From: PFL42 sp964492235
GTDB lineage: Bacteria; Chloroflexota; Anaerolineae; Anaerolineales; E44-bin32
Direction of reading: 5' to 3'
Length of the DNA stretch: 38,024 nt
Assembly (NCBI GenBank): GCA_964492235.1
Contig: CAZBJQ010000009.1
Coordinates: forward strand, 1 to 38,024
Both the position numbers and the translations under genes were made by a program. The notes under the pieces are model-generated. The model was given only the letters and a program-made list of their open reading frames with translations, was not told the origin of the DNA and made no database searches. Shown here piece after piece: positions 24,731 to 32,667 of this stretch. Every line of letters begins with the position of its first letter. Positions within the stretch are counted from its first letter, which is position 1.

Positions 24731-25547
24731 GGTGGACTACACGATCGACGAACTGGTTACAGTCTGTGTGGCCCGGCACGTGCAGAACGGGGACCTGCTC
24801 GCCCAAGGCCTGTCGACTCCCTTGGTGGCTGCCGGGTACCTCCTGGCATGGCGGACACATGCGCCGGATGTGCTATTTGCCTCCGCCATCGGACAGAGTG
24901 TATGCAGCACGGGTGCGCCGCTCGGGTTGGCAAGTGTCGAAGGGTTGTGGCTCGACCGCGCGCTGACAAGTGCAGGATTTGTTCAGGGCGTTTGCGACTG
25001 GATGCCGCGCATGCGGCCAAAGGAGTGGTTTCGACCTGCACAAGTGGACAGGCATGGCAACTTCAACAACATCGCCTTCGGAAAGTCCCGCGACCGGCCC
25101 AGGCTGCGCCTCCCTGGGACTGGAGGGATCCCGGATGTCACATGCTTCCTGGATGGGATCTATCTGTACGTGCCCAGGCACACTCGCCTCACGTTTGTCG
25201 AATCACTGGATTTCCGTTCGGGGCTGGGGCACATGCCGGAACGGAGGTGGGGCCACGGGGTTCGGTGCCTGGTGTCCGATCTGGGCCAATTTGACTTCGC
25301 CGATGGGTTGATGCGCCTGACGCACCTCCACGCCGGGGAGACCGTCGAGACGATCCGGAGCCGAACCGGCTTCGCACTGGATGTTGCGCCGGGGCTCGCC
25401 GTGACCCCTCCGCCGTCACGTGAGGAACTGGAGATCCTGCGCAACGAGATCGATCCGCTGTGTGTGAGGAGGCTGGAATTCCTCAGGGGCCCGGCGCGCA
25501 GAGAGCTGATCCTGAAGGTCTTGGCGGCAGAAGCCGCGGCCTTCTGA
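24720..25547 (+). CDS. CoA-transferase family I beta-type subunit, unpaired (GctB/IpdB-like)
   Basis: A 275-residue protein that follows the glutaconate CoA-transferase beta chain from end to end: YTIDELVTVCVARHVQNGDLL, then THAPDVLF, QVDRHGNFNNIAFG, the oxyanion-type GTGGIPD, and EEIDP-like ending RNEIDPLCV. The Glu that forms the CoA thioester in GctB (IIVESG) aligns with Ala here (FASAIG). The partner alpha subunit is not in the window. Loss of this Glu is also known in IpdB, whose complex hydrolyses a ring-cleavage CoA ester rather than transferring CoA. ATG 24720 overlaps the upstream gene by 11 bp. It is the last gene of the operon. The family is clear; the reaction is not. Confidence 0.82.
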   Translation: MPGKVDYTIDELVTVCVARHVQNGDLLAQGLSTPLVAAGYLLAWRTHAPDVLFASAIGQSVCSTGAPLGLASVEGLWLDRALTSAGFVQGVCDWMPRMRPKEWFRPAQVDRHGNFNNIAFGKSRDRPRLRLPGTGGIPDVTCFLDGIYLYVPRHTRLTFVESLDFRSGLGHMPERRWGHGVRCLVSDLGQFDFADGLMRLTHLHAGETVETIRSRTGFALDVAPGLAVTPPPSREELEILRNEIDPLCVRRLEFLRGPARRELILKVLAAEAAAF

Positions 25548-25587
25548 TCGGATGGCAGCCTCCACCTAAGGTCGGTATACTACAAGT

Positions 25588-28458
25588 ATGTGGCGGGCTT
25601 GGCGCATGGCACTGTTGCCTGTTCTGTTGGTGTCCCTGCTCGCATCGGGAAGCGGGGCTGCGGCTCCAGTCCAAGATGCCGCACAGGACGTTTTCGAGCG
25701 AATGAGTCCGGAAGAACGGGTCGGCCAGCTATTCCTTGTGACCTTTGATGGGAGTGAGCTCAAGTCCGACTCGCCGATCGTACGCCTGGTAGCGGAAGGC
25801 CGCGTGGGCGGCGTTGTCCTGCGCAAGAAGAAGGACAATTTCGGTGAGGGCCCGGATAGCTGGATGCGTGCCAGGACGCTGGTGGAAGGTCTGCAGGCGG
25901 TTGCCCTGAGAGCGAGCGAGGCATCCGGAACGCCGGAGCCGGGCGGCTCCGAGGCGGGGAGCTCCGGCCCGACGACAGAGCCCGGCACCGGGCCGTATGT
26001 TCCCTTGTGGATCGGGCTTGCGCCCGGAGCAGATGGGACCCTGGCCTCTGAACTGCTCGGGATCATCGCTGAGGACGTCACACCGATGTCGCTCGGCGCC
26101 ACCTGGGCGCCAGACCTTGCCCGCCAGGCCGGGGAGCAGGCTGGGGAGGAGCTTGAGGCGCTTGGGGTCAATCTGTTCTTGGGGCCCTCCTTGGATATCC
26201 TGGAGAGCGTCCAGCCCGGCGCCGGGGAGGCTCTGGGGGTTCAGATCCTGGGGGGAGACCCGTTCTGGGTTGGCAAGTTGGGCAGGGCCTACGTGACAGG
26301 TCTCCGGCAAGGGTCCGAAGGCCGAGTAGCGGTCGTGGCAACGCATTTCCCCGGCATGGGAAACGCAGATCGCCCTGCAGACGAGGAAGTGGCCACCGTG
26401 CGCAAGTCGCTTGAGCAACTGCGCCAGACCGAGCTCGCGCCCTTCCTGGCGGTGGCCGCGCCTGGCGGCGAAGAACCGGATGGCGTGGTCGACGGGTTGT
26501 TTGTGTCCCACATTCGGTACCAGGGATTGCAGGGCAACATCCGGGAGACGACGAGGCCGGTCAGCCTCGATCGCGACGCTCTGAGCCAGTTGGTGGCGCT
26601 GGATCCCATCGCCGGGTGGCGTACGGACGGCGGCCTCTTAGTGAGTGAGTCGCTTGGGTCAAGGGCTATTCGACGCTTCGTCGATCCGAAGGAGCAGGCA
26701 TTCAACGGGGCGGTCGTGGCGAGGACCGCTTTCCAGGCCGGTCAGGATCTGCTGCTGCTGGAGGACTTCCAGAGCCCGGATGATCCCGATGAGCTGACGT
26801 CGATTCTCAAGACGATTCGCTTCTTCGCCGACAGGTATGGGGATGACCCCTTGTTCGCCGAGCAGGTGGACGCGGCCGTACTGCGCCTGTTGCGCAAGAA
26901 GCTCACCCTCTACGGCGGGACGTTTCGCCCTGAAACGGTGGTGCCCGAAGGAGGTCCACCGGAAGCAGGGCTGGCGCCTCCAGGTGGGGGTCTGGAGGTA
27001 GCCCGGCGGGCAGCCACGCTGGTCAGTCCTTCCGCCGAAGAAGTGCGTGAGCGGCTCGAGGTTCCGGCCACGGGCGAGCGGATGCTGTTCTTCACGGATG
27101 TACGCATGGATCAGGCATGCAGCAAGTGCGGTCCCATACCCCTGATTGCACGAAGCGCCCTGGCCGAGACGGTGGAGGCGCTGTACGGAACGGCGACCGG
27201 CGGACAGGTCAGAAGTTGGGATTTGGCGTCACTCTCGCAGGCGGACCTGGCCGTGTTCCTCGGCGAGAAGCCCCCGGCATCGCCGACGGAGCCCATCCAG
27301 TCGTCGGACGAAGTCGGTCGCGCGATCAGCCGGGCCGACTGGCTGGTGTTCGCAGTGTTGCGAAGCTCCGAGAGTTCTTTCGGGTCGGATGCGCTCCAGT
27401 TGCTGCTCGACCGCAGGCCGGACTTGATCAGTGGGAAGCGGATCGTGGTCTTCGCCATGGATGTCCCATACGAGTTGGATTCCACGGACATCAGCAAGCT
27501 CGATGCCTTCTACGGCGTGTACGGTCACACCACGTCGTACGTGGATACTTCCGCACGCTTGCTCTTCCAGGAGATTGTGGCCACCGGTAGGTCGCCGGTG
27601 AGCATCCCCGGCGTGGGCTACGACTTGCTGACGGTACTGTCACCGGATCCAGCCCAACTGATACGGCTCGCAGTGCATTCGCCGGACTCCGGACCAGGGA
27701 CGGCCACGGCCGAAGCCGGCTTCTCGAGTGGGGACCAGATCGTCTTGGAGGCCGGGCCGATTGTGGATTGGAATGGGAGCCTGGTTCCGGATGGGACGCC
27801 TGTCGAGTTCCAGCTTCAGTATCAGGACGAAACGATCCCCTCCACGGCGAGGGCGACGACGGAAGACGGAACGGCCTCGGTCACCGTTCTGTTGGACCGA
27901 ATCGGCGTCTTGTCCATTCAGGCCAGGAGCGAGCCCGCCCGGGCATCAGAGATCGTTCAGTTAGACGTGCAGGAGAACGTGCCGGCGTTTGTGACGGTCA
28001 TCGCCCCCACTCCGGTCCCGAGTGATACAGAGGCGGCGGCAGGTGGAACGGGCGTCCCACCGACCGCATCGGAGGCGCTTGCGGCGAATCCAGGCGTGGA
28101 CAGGCCACCGGCTGCCGGGCTGGACAGCTTCCTGGGGGCGGCGCTGGGGGCCCTGGCGTGTGGATATGTCGGATGGCGAACAGTTCCCTGGCGGGAGCGG
28201 ACGCAGCTGCGTCAAGCCAGGATTCTGCTTGTGGCGGTGATCGGTGGAATGACGGCGTATATCTATCTGGCGCTGCAAATGCCTGGGAGCCCCGGGGCCG
28301 TCGGAGGGATCGGGGTACTTTGGAGTTTCGCGGCTGCAGCCTTCGGGGCTGGAATGGGGTTGGCTCTGCTGGTCGGGCTGGACCGCCGCCGTGCCGGTGG
28401 TTCAGATGGCGGGGGGATGCCGGTCGAGCCAGAGGTGGAGGAGCTTCAGGAGGCGTAG
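25588..28458 (+). CDS. Secreted GH3-like protein with degraded catalytic signature and C-terminal membrane anchor
   Basis: A 956-residue exported protein. A signal peptide is clear (MWRAWRMALLPVLLVSLLASGSGAAA). Residues about 35-450 follow the NagZ-type GH3 barrel: MSPEERVGQLFLVTF, VGGVVL, GVNLFLGPSLDI, then THFPGMGN. The family motif KHFPGHGD...DSH reads THFPGMGNADRPADEE, so the Lys and the His/Asp acid-base loop are gone. The nucleophile region SDDLSM reads SESLGS. A second alpha/beta region (about 470-690) and a beta-sandwich-like region (about 700-810) follow, then Pro/Thr/Ala linkers and two or three membrane helices near the C-terminus. TATACT lies 6 bp before the ATG, suggesting a near-leaderless transcript. 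The 3' end overlaps the convergent kinase gene by 13 bp. It may be a glycan-binding pseudoenzyme. Confidence 0.75.
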   Translation: MWRAWRMALLPVLLVSLLASGSGAAAPVQDAAQDVFERMSPEERVGQLFLVTFDGSELKSDSPIVRLVAEGRVGGVVLRKKKDNFGEGPDSWMRARTLVEGLQAVALRASEASGTPEPGGSEAGSSGPTTEPGTGPYVPLWIGLAPGADGTLASELLGIIAEDVTPMSLGATWAPDLARQAGEQAGEELEALGVNLFLGPSLDILESVQPGAGEALGVQILGGDPFWVGKLGRAYVTGLRQGSEGRVAVVATHFPGMGNADRPADEEVATVRKSLEQLRQTELAPFLAVAAPGGEEPDGVVDGLFVSHIRYQGLQGNIRETTRPVSLDRDALSQLVALDPIAGWRTDGGLLVSESLGSRAIRRFVDPKEQAFNGAVVARTAFQAGQDLLLLEDFQSPDDPDELTSILKTIRFFADRYGDDPLFAEQVDAAVLRLLRKKLTLYGGTFRPETVVPEGGPPEAGLAPPGGGLEVARRAATLVSPSAEEVRERLEVPATGERMLFFTDVRMDQACSKCGPIPLIARSALAETVEALYGTATGGQVRSWDLASLSQADLAVFLGEKPPASPTEPIQSSDEVGRAISRADWLVFAVLRSSESSFGSDALQLLLDRRPDLISGKRIVVFAMDVPYELDSTDISKLDAFYGVYGHTTSYVDTSARLLFQEIVATGRSPVSIPGVGYDLLTVLSPDPAQLIRLAVHSPDSGPGTATAEAGFSSGDQIVLEAGPIVDWNGSLVPDGTPVEFQLQYQDETIPSTARATTEDGTASVTVLLDRIGVLSIQARSEPARASEIVQLDVQENVPAFVTVIAPTPVPSDTEAAAGGTGVPPTASEALAANPGVDRPPAAGLDSFLGAALGALACGYVGWRTVPWRERTQLRQARILLVAVIGGMTAYIYLALQMPGSPGAVGGIGVLWSFAAAAFGAGMGLALLVGLDRRRAGGSDGGGMPVEPEVEELQEA

Positions 28459-29450
28459 GAAGCAAGCAGTGCCAGCAACGCCAAGACCGTGGCGGCCCCG
28501 GCCAGCAGTCGATCGACGGGCGAGGCCATGACAGTCGACCACAGGCTGGAGAGGCGCGTTTGCCAGTTGCCGGTCTCGTCGGTGAAAAGGGAGGTGAGCG
28601 AGCCCGAATGGAGCGCCAGGCGAAAGGCGGCGACGTCGGACGGGCGCTCGCTGGGATGGAGTGCCAGCGCCCAGAGCAGGGCCCGCTCGACATGCGCCGG
28701 GATCGACCGATTGATCTCGCGCGGCGGGCGCAGGGCGGATGGCTCGAGGAATCGGAATTTGGCCTCGGCCGGTGGTGTGTTGGTGAGCAGATGATACAGG
28801 GTCGCGGCGAAGGCGTAGATGTCGGTCAACGGTGTGGTGTGGCCGTCATCTCCCCCGTATTGTTCGAGCGGGGTGTAGTAGGCCGTGCCGCGCCCCTGGA
28901 TGACCGTGATGGTCATTTCGTCGGGCGCCATTTGCTTGACGAGGCCGAAGTCAACCAGCTTGATCAAACCGGTGGGGGTGAGCTTCAAGTTGCTGGGTTT
29001 GATATCACGATGGACGACGGGGGGATCCTGGGAGTGCAAGTACTCGAGCGCCTCGGCAATCTGATCCGCCCACCGCAGGACCTCCGCCAGCGGCAGGAAC
29101 TGTCCAGCGCGCCGGGCCTCGTCCAGCTTGGACTTGAGGTCAACTCCAGGGACGTAGTCCATGACGAGGTAATCCGAGTTCTCTTCGGAGAAGTAGTCTG
29201 AGACCTTCGGGAGATTGGGGTGATCCAGCCGCGCCAGCACCGAAGCCTCGCGATAGAACTGCGACCGGCCTTGCTCGATCAGGCCTGTCGGCAGAGATGG
29301 GTCACTCTCGACTTCTTTGACGGCGCAGGCTCGCCCCGGGAGGCGCAAGTCCTCCGCCAGGTAGATCGACCCCATTCCGCCGCGACCCACAATGCCGCGG
29401 ATGATATAGCGGTCGCGCAGGGTAGAGCCGGTGTCAAGCGCGGTCGGCAT
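28446..29450 (-). CDS. Tail-anchored Ser/Thr protein kinase (Hanks type)
   Basis: A 334-residue eukaryote-like kinase. Motifs in order are the Gly loop GRGGMGSIYLAED, the ATP Lys in CAVKEV, the C-helix Glu in YREASVL, catalytic HRDIKPSN, the metal-binding DFG in LVDFGLVK, the activation segment ending GTAYYTPLEQYGG, and LTDIYAFAATLYHLLT. After about residue 270 a short linker leads to one C-terminal membrane helix (LLAGAATVLALLALLASYA) with no extracellular sensor domain, so the catalytic domain faces the cytoplasm. The predicted -10 TATAAT lies at 29503-29508 on the minus strand with no clear -35. It is divergent from the FHA regulator, a natural candidate substrate. Confidence 0.92.
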   Translation of the reverse strand: MPTALDTGSTLRDRYIIRGIVGRGGMGSIYLAEDLRLPGRACAVKEVESDPSLPTGLIEQGRSQFYREASVLARLDHPNLPKVSDYFSEENSDYLVMDYVPGVDLKSKLDEARRAGQFLPLAEVLRWADQIAEALEYLHSQDPPVVHRDIKPSNLKLTPTGLIKLVDFGLVKQMAPDEMTITVIQGRGTAYYTPLEQYGGDDGHTTPLTDIYAFAATLYHLLTNTPPAEAKFRFLEPSALRPPREINRSIPAHVERALLWALALHPSERPSDVAAFRLALHSGSLTSLFTDETGNWQTRLSSLWSTVMASPVDRLLAGAATVLALLALLASYAS

Positions 29451-29538
29451 GGGTACCTGTCTCAGAAGTAAATAGGCCGTCTGGCGGGATCATGGCGCCA
29501 AGATTATACCTACGCAAGGGCGGGAGCGGACGAAGTTG

Positions 29539-30207
29539 ATGGTCGAGGTTCGGCAGGGGAGCCAGGTTCCCGTCCTGATCGGACAATCGGGGACGGCGCA
29601 GGGGACTCGCTGGCCGCTGACGGGGCCCGAGACAGTGATTGGCCGGGATGCCGATTGCCAGGTGGTCATCGCCGATCGTCAGGTATCTCGCAGGCACGCG
29701 CGGATCCGGCGGCAAGCCGGCGGCTACTGGCTGGAAGACCTGGGAAGCAAGAACGGGACCCATGTGAACGGCGTGGCCGTCCAGGCCGCGGTGATGTTGC
29801 AGGACGGAGACCTGGTGCAGATCGCTCTGGCTGCGAACTTCTCGTTTATCGGCCAAGATGCGACGATGCCGCTGGGGCCTGAAGAGGCAGCCGAACACGA
29901 CCTGGGGTTGCTGCGGCTCGATCGGGGAGCGCATAGAGTTTGGGTGGGCACCCGCGAACTTGATCCTCCGCTGTCACCGCAGCAGTTTCGCCTTCTGGAA
30001 CTTCTATTTCTGAACCCCACCCGAATCGTGACTCGCGACGAGGTGGTCGAGAACGTCTGGCAGGAGAGCATCGGCAGCGGCGTGAGTGAGCAGGCGATCG
30101 ACGCGCTGGTTCGGCGGCTGCGGGAGCGACTGTCGGAGGCGGAGGCTGGCGTCACCTTCATCGAAACCGTGCGCGGCCACGGCTTCCGATTGAAGGTCAT
30201 CGCCTGA
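29539..30207 (+). CDS. FHA domain plus OmpR-type winged-helix DNA-binding protein
   Basis: A 222-residue regulator with two domains. Residues about 20-100 form an FHA phosphothreonine-binding domain (TVIGRDADCQVVIADRQVSRRHARI and DLGSKNGTHVNG carry the conserved GR, SRRH and NG). Residues about 125-220 form an OmpR/PhoB-type winged helix (LSPQQFRLLELLFLNPTRIVTRDEVVENVW, then the DALVRRLRERL recognition helix and TVRGHGFRL wing). EmbR of mycobacteria joins the same modules in the other order with a BTAD domain and is controlled by a Ser/Thr kinase. Here the kinase gene is the divergent neighbour. ATG 29539 is chosen; a TTG codon precedes it. It probably binds DNA when a phosphothreonine partner docks. 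Confidence 0.88.
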   Translation: MVEVRQGSQVPVLIGQSGTAQGTRWPLTGPETVIGRDADCQVVIADRQVSRRHARIRRQAGGYWLEDLGSKNGTHVNGVAVQAAVMLQDGDLVQIALAANFSFIGQDATMPLGPEEAAEHDLGLLRLDRGAHRVWVGTRELDPPLSPQQFRLLELLFLNPTRIVTRDEVVENVWQESIGSGVSEQAIDALVRRLRERLSEAEAGVTFIETVRGHGFRLKVIA

Positions 30208-30257
30208 AGTGCGCAAACCTCCAAACCGAGACAGCGGCGCACGTGGCCGCTGTCGAA

Positions 30258-30649
30258 GGTGGAGATGGCGGGAGTCGAACCCGCGTCCGAAGGTTTCTGT
30301 CACAGCACTTCTACAGACATAGTCACCTTTTGGTTCTCGCATCGGGGACCTGCGGTGACCCAGGCTTCCCCGGTGCCAGCCACGCAGCCCGGAGGGCTGT
30401 CTTGGATGCGGCCTGTGGCGACCGCATTGCACCTCAGCCATTGGTCGCCGCATCCCGGAGCCGGCCGAGGGCAGTTCGGGAGGGCGGGCACCTCAAGGGT
30501 GCCGGGCGTTACAACTCGAGCCTAGGCTGCGAGCGGCAGCGCCGCGTAAGCAGTGCGGTTGGCACTTTTGGCTGCGCTGATTTCACGAGATCGGCGCCTC
30601 TCGGTCTGCCGTGCTGTGCGATCCACCCCCGTCGAGGCCTTTCATCCCC
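30258..30649 (-). ncRNA. ssrA: tmRNA (10Sa RNA)
   Basis: Rescues stalled ribosomes by adding a degradation tag. The 3' end carries the hallmark T-arm sequence GCGGGTTCGACTCCCGC followed by CATCTCC-A. The 5' end, GGGGATG, pairs with CATCTCC to form the tRNA-like acceptor, and the conserved CTCGACGGGGGTGG follows. The internal frame reads AKSANRTAYAALPLAA then TAG (30572 down to 30522), a tag with the usual hydrophobic LAA end. The resume codon is inferred as GCC. The terminal A of CCA is not encoded. Length is about 392 nt. smpB lies upstream on the same strand. Confidence 0.95.
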
Positions 30650-30657
30650 GTCACCCC

Positions 30658-30686
30658 ATTCTAGCGCGGGATGGCAGTCATGGCAA
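30658..30686 (-). promoter_or_regulatory. Promoter of ssrA
   Basis: On the minus strand, -35 TTGCCA (30681-30686), a 17-bp spacer and -10 TAGAAT (30658-30663). The tmRNA 5' end at 30649 is 9 bp beyond the -10, so the mature end and the transcription start are nearly the same. Confidence 0.75.
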
Positions 30687-30762
30687 TGCGCATAGCCATA
30701 ACCCAAACCCCCACCCACCCCTTCCACCATATCACAAACTGGCTGGAGGCTATGCGCAATTA

Positions 30763-31548
30763 CTACCACGTCCCGCCAGGGAAGGTATCTTGCGCCGGAG
30801 GTGAGCCCAAGCGACGGTACATCATCACACCGGTGAACGGTTCGCCCAGAATGCCGTCATGCAACGCCCAGCTGCGTCGCCGGATCGACCCCGCCGCAGT
30901 GGGGAGGCGAAAGGCGGTCGAGCCGTCCAACCGCGCTGCCAGATCGCCACCTTGCCGGAACCCGTCATGGATGCGGCGCATCAATCGCAGGCCTTGCTGG
31001 TACGAGAAGCCAAAACGCTCGAAGTGGACAGCGTTGTGATAGTAGAGCGGCTCGACGAAGAACAGCTCCTGATCCAGCGATGCGACGAAGGCCTCAAACG
31101 AGCGAATAGCAGCCGGCAGAACCCGCAGACCGCGCCGAACCTGCCCAGGGGCAAGCCCCGCTTGTAGCGCGGCTTTCTCGGCCTCCAGGTTTCGCAGTTC
31201 GGTTCCGAACCGGGTGGGTCGGCCGTCGGGCATGACGTCGACGTCGAATCGAGGCGAGAAGGGATCGTTGATGATGTACAACAGCACGTGCACGTGCCCG
31301 TGGACGGTGTCGGTCAGGTGGGAATACAGCACCGGGTCCGGCGCGTCTGGTTTGTGGCGCAGGACGACCTGGACGTCGGCCGCCCCCGGCTCCGAACGGA
31401 CTTCCAGCAAATCATGGCCTTGCCGGCTAAACAGGTTCGGCGCAATTCCCAGGTGTTCCCGCAACTCCTCAGGGATGAACCGTGAGTAGATCGAGCGTCT
31501 CTCGGCCTCCGGCAAGCAGTTGATCCCCGCGATCGACTGATGCAACAC
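30763..31548 (-). CDS. Unrecognised protein encoded between smpB and ssrA
   Basis: A 261-residue soluble protein with no signal peptide or membrane helix that I cannot assign to a family. Visible features are an acidic N-terminal part, a His-rich strand (DTVHGHVHVLLYI), and a C-terminal region with YHNAVHFERFGFSYQQG and DGSTAFRLPTAAGSIRRRSWALHDGILGEP that looks like a conserved core. The ERFGF string recalls the FYERxGF motif of GNAT acetyltransferases, but no acyl-CoA loop is evident. GTG 31548 (or TTG 31545) is chosen because GGCGGGG precedes it and it lies 1 bp after the smpB stop, implying coupled translation. Codon use resembles the neighbours. Longer frames upstream run inside smpB. Confidence 0.72.
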   Translation of the reverse strand: MLHQSIAGINCLPEAERRSIYSRFIPEELREHLGIAPNLFSRQGHDLLEVRSEPGAADVQVVLRHKPDAPDPVLYSHLTDTVHGHVHVLLYIINDPFSPRFDVDVMPDGRPTRFGTELRNLEAEKAALQAGLAPGQVRRGLRVLPAAIRSFEAFVASLDQELFFVEPLYYHNAVHFERFGFSYQQGLRLMRRIHDGFRQGGDLAARLDGSTAFRLPTAAGSIRRRSWALHDGILGEPFTGVMMYRRLGSPPAQDTFPGGTW

Positions 31549-31549
31549 A

Positions 31550-32008
31550 CTAGCCCCGCCGGCCAAGTTCGCGTTGGATGGCCCGCCGAGCGTCTTTCTC
31601 CGCCAGTTCCCTGCGCTTGTCATACTGACGCTTGCCGCGGGCAAGCGCAATCTCGATCTTGGCTTTGCCCGACTTCAGGTACAGCCGCGTCGGGATGAGG
31701 GCGTAGCCCCGCTGCCGGATGATGCCCTCCAGTTTGGCGATCTCCTTCCGGTGCAGCAGCAGCTTGCGCGGCCGTTTTGGGTCATGGTTCATCTGGCTGG
31801 CTGGATCATAGGGCGCGATGTGCGCATTCTGAAGCCAGAGCTCTCCATGCTCAAGCTGGACAAAAGCCTCCCGAATGCTGACCTGCCCCAGGCGGATCGA
31901 CTTGATCTCCGTTCCCTTGAGCGCCATCCCCGCCTCCAGGCGCTCCTCGAGGAAATAGTCGTGTTGCGCCTTGCGGTTCGTGGCGACGACTTTCAATTCC
32001 TCATCCAC
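31550..32008 (-). CDS. smpB: tmRNA-binding protein SmpB
   Basis: Binds the tRNA-like part of tmRNA and mimics the decoding stem in trans-translation. The 152-residue product has the family landmarks: ATNRKAQHDYFLEERLEAGMALKGTEIKSIR, the NAHIAPYDPAS segment, RPRKLLLHRKEIAKL, and the basic C-terminal tail KRQYDKRRELAEKDARRAIQRE. GTG 32008 is the start because AGGAAGG lies 8 nt upstream and the protein then has family length. The frame extends back to 32092 without homology. It is followed with a 1-bp gap by an unrecognised gene and then by ssrA. Confidence 0.95.
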   Translation of the reverse strand: MDEELKVVATNRKAQHDYFLEERLEAGMALKGTEIKSIRLGQVSIREAFVQLEHGELWLQNAHIAPYDPASQMNHDPKRPRKLLLHRKEIAKLEGIIRQRGYALIPTRLYLKSGKAKIEIALARGKRQYDKRRELAEKDARRAIQRELGRRG

Positions 32009-32082
32009 GCTGACGACCTTCCTGAAAGGCGAAGGATCCCGATGGAGCCGACGCCTGCCGCATGGCAACCCGACCGGCAGGC

Positions 32083-32091
32083 ATTCTAGCA
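32083..32091 (-). promoter_or_regulatory. Extended -10 promoter for smpB
   Basis: The minus strand reads TGCTAGAAT about 75 bp before the smpB GTG. No clear -35 is present. It is back-to-back with the promoter of the small gene at 32160. Confidence 0.5.
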
Positions 32092-32128
32092 TGACAAGCC
32101 CGTTGCTTCTCCCTCAGGGCGGGGGGCT

Positions 32129-32134
32129 TATACT
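32129..32134 (+). promoter_or_regulatory. Candidate -10 (TATACT) for the gene at 32160
   Basis: TATACT lies about 15 bp before a GGAGG ribosome site. The nearest -35-like hexamer (TTGCTT, 32103-32108) is 20 bp away, longer than usual, so the call is tentative. Confidence 0.4.
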
Positions 32135-32159
32135 GTGCCTGGACGCTCGGAGGATCAGG

Positions 32160-32594
32160 TTGTCGAGACTGCACCGGCCGGCAGGCCCTTCCCACGTGCG
32201 GGACGAGTGCCTGGGCCGTATCCGCTCTGCCTTGCAGGCAGCTCCCTCCGGACCGCACTCGGTCACAACGGAGAGAGACCGCCTGGCCTTCCTCCTCGAA
32301 CAGCTGCAATCGGTGGCCGACTCCGTCGAACAGACGGCAACCGCTTGGGAAGAGCGGGGATACTGGGTGAAGGCGGACCAGTTCCGGCAGAGCTGGTCCT
32401 GGGTCGGATCGACCCGTGACGCCCTGGGCGAAGTTGTCCTGAACGGTGACCCCGCCGTTGCGGACGAACTCCTCCGGCGGCTTGTGATCAGGCTGATCCA
32501 GCAGGACGTCAAGCCCCGGCCGGATGGGGGCCCGGGCTCTTGGGAGCGGGCCACAGCGCGCCTCTTCGCGCACCGGCTCAAGACGCGGCCTTGA
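32160..32594 (+). CDS. Small helical protein of unknown function
   Basis: A 144-residue soluble, Arg- and Leu-rich protein, mostly helical from residue 30 on (RDRLAFLLEQLQSVADSVEQTATAWEERGYW, then the tail ADELLRRLVIRLIQQDV). No catalytic motif or membrane segment is seen and I do not recognise the family. TTG 32160 is chosen because GGAGG precedes it by 6 nt and a -10 lies just upstream. An in-frame ATG at 32091 precedes the -10 and seems less likely. A 190-codon frame on the other strand overlaps but has no ribosome site. It is likely a real gene, with moderate certainty. Confidence 0.55.
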   Translation: MSRLHRPAGPSHVRDECLGRIRSALQAAPSGPHSVTTERDRLAFLLEQLQSVADSVEQTATAWEERGYWVKADQFRQSWSWVGSTRDALGEVVLNGDPAVADELLRRLVIRLIQQDVKPRPDGGPGSWERATARLFAHRLKTRP

Positions 32595-32633
32595 CCATCC
32601 CGCCTCCGCACCTGCCCGGATCTACGCCGGTCT

Positions 32634-32667
32634 GTGCTCATTCCGGCGAGCCGCCGGCGCAGAGCAC
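32634..32667 (+). other. Strong two-part hairpin downstream of the small helical gene
   Basis: Nested inverted repeats GTGCTC/GAGCAC and CCGGCG/CGCCGG (3-nt centre) make a stable stem 40 nt after the stop at 32594. No U-tract follows. It may protect the 3' end or terminate weakly. Confidence 0.4.

Noticed and set aside
28158..29201. 347-codon plus-strand frame across the end of the GH3-like gene and the kinase
   Set aside because: Gly/Arg-rich shadow overlapping the clearly conserved kinase.
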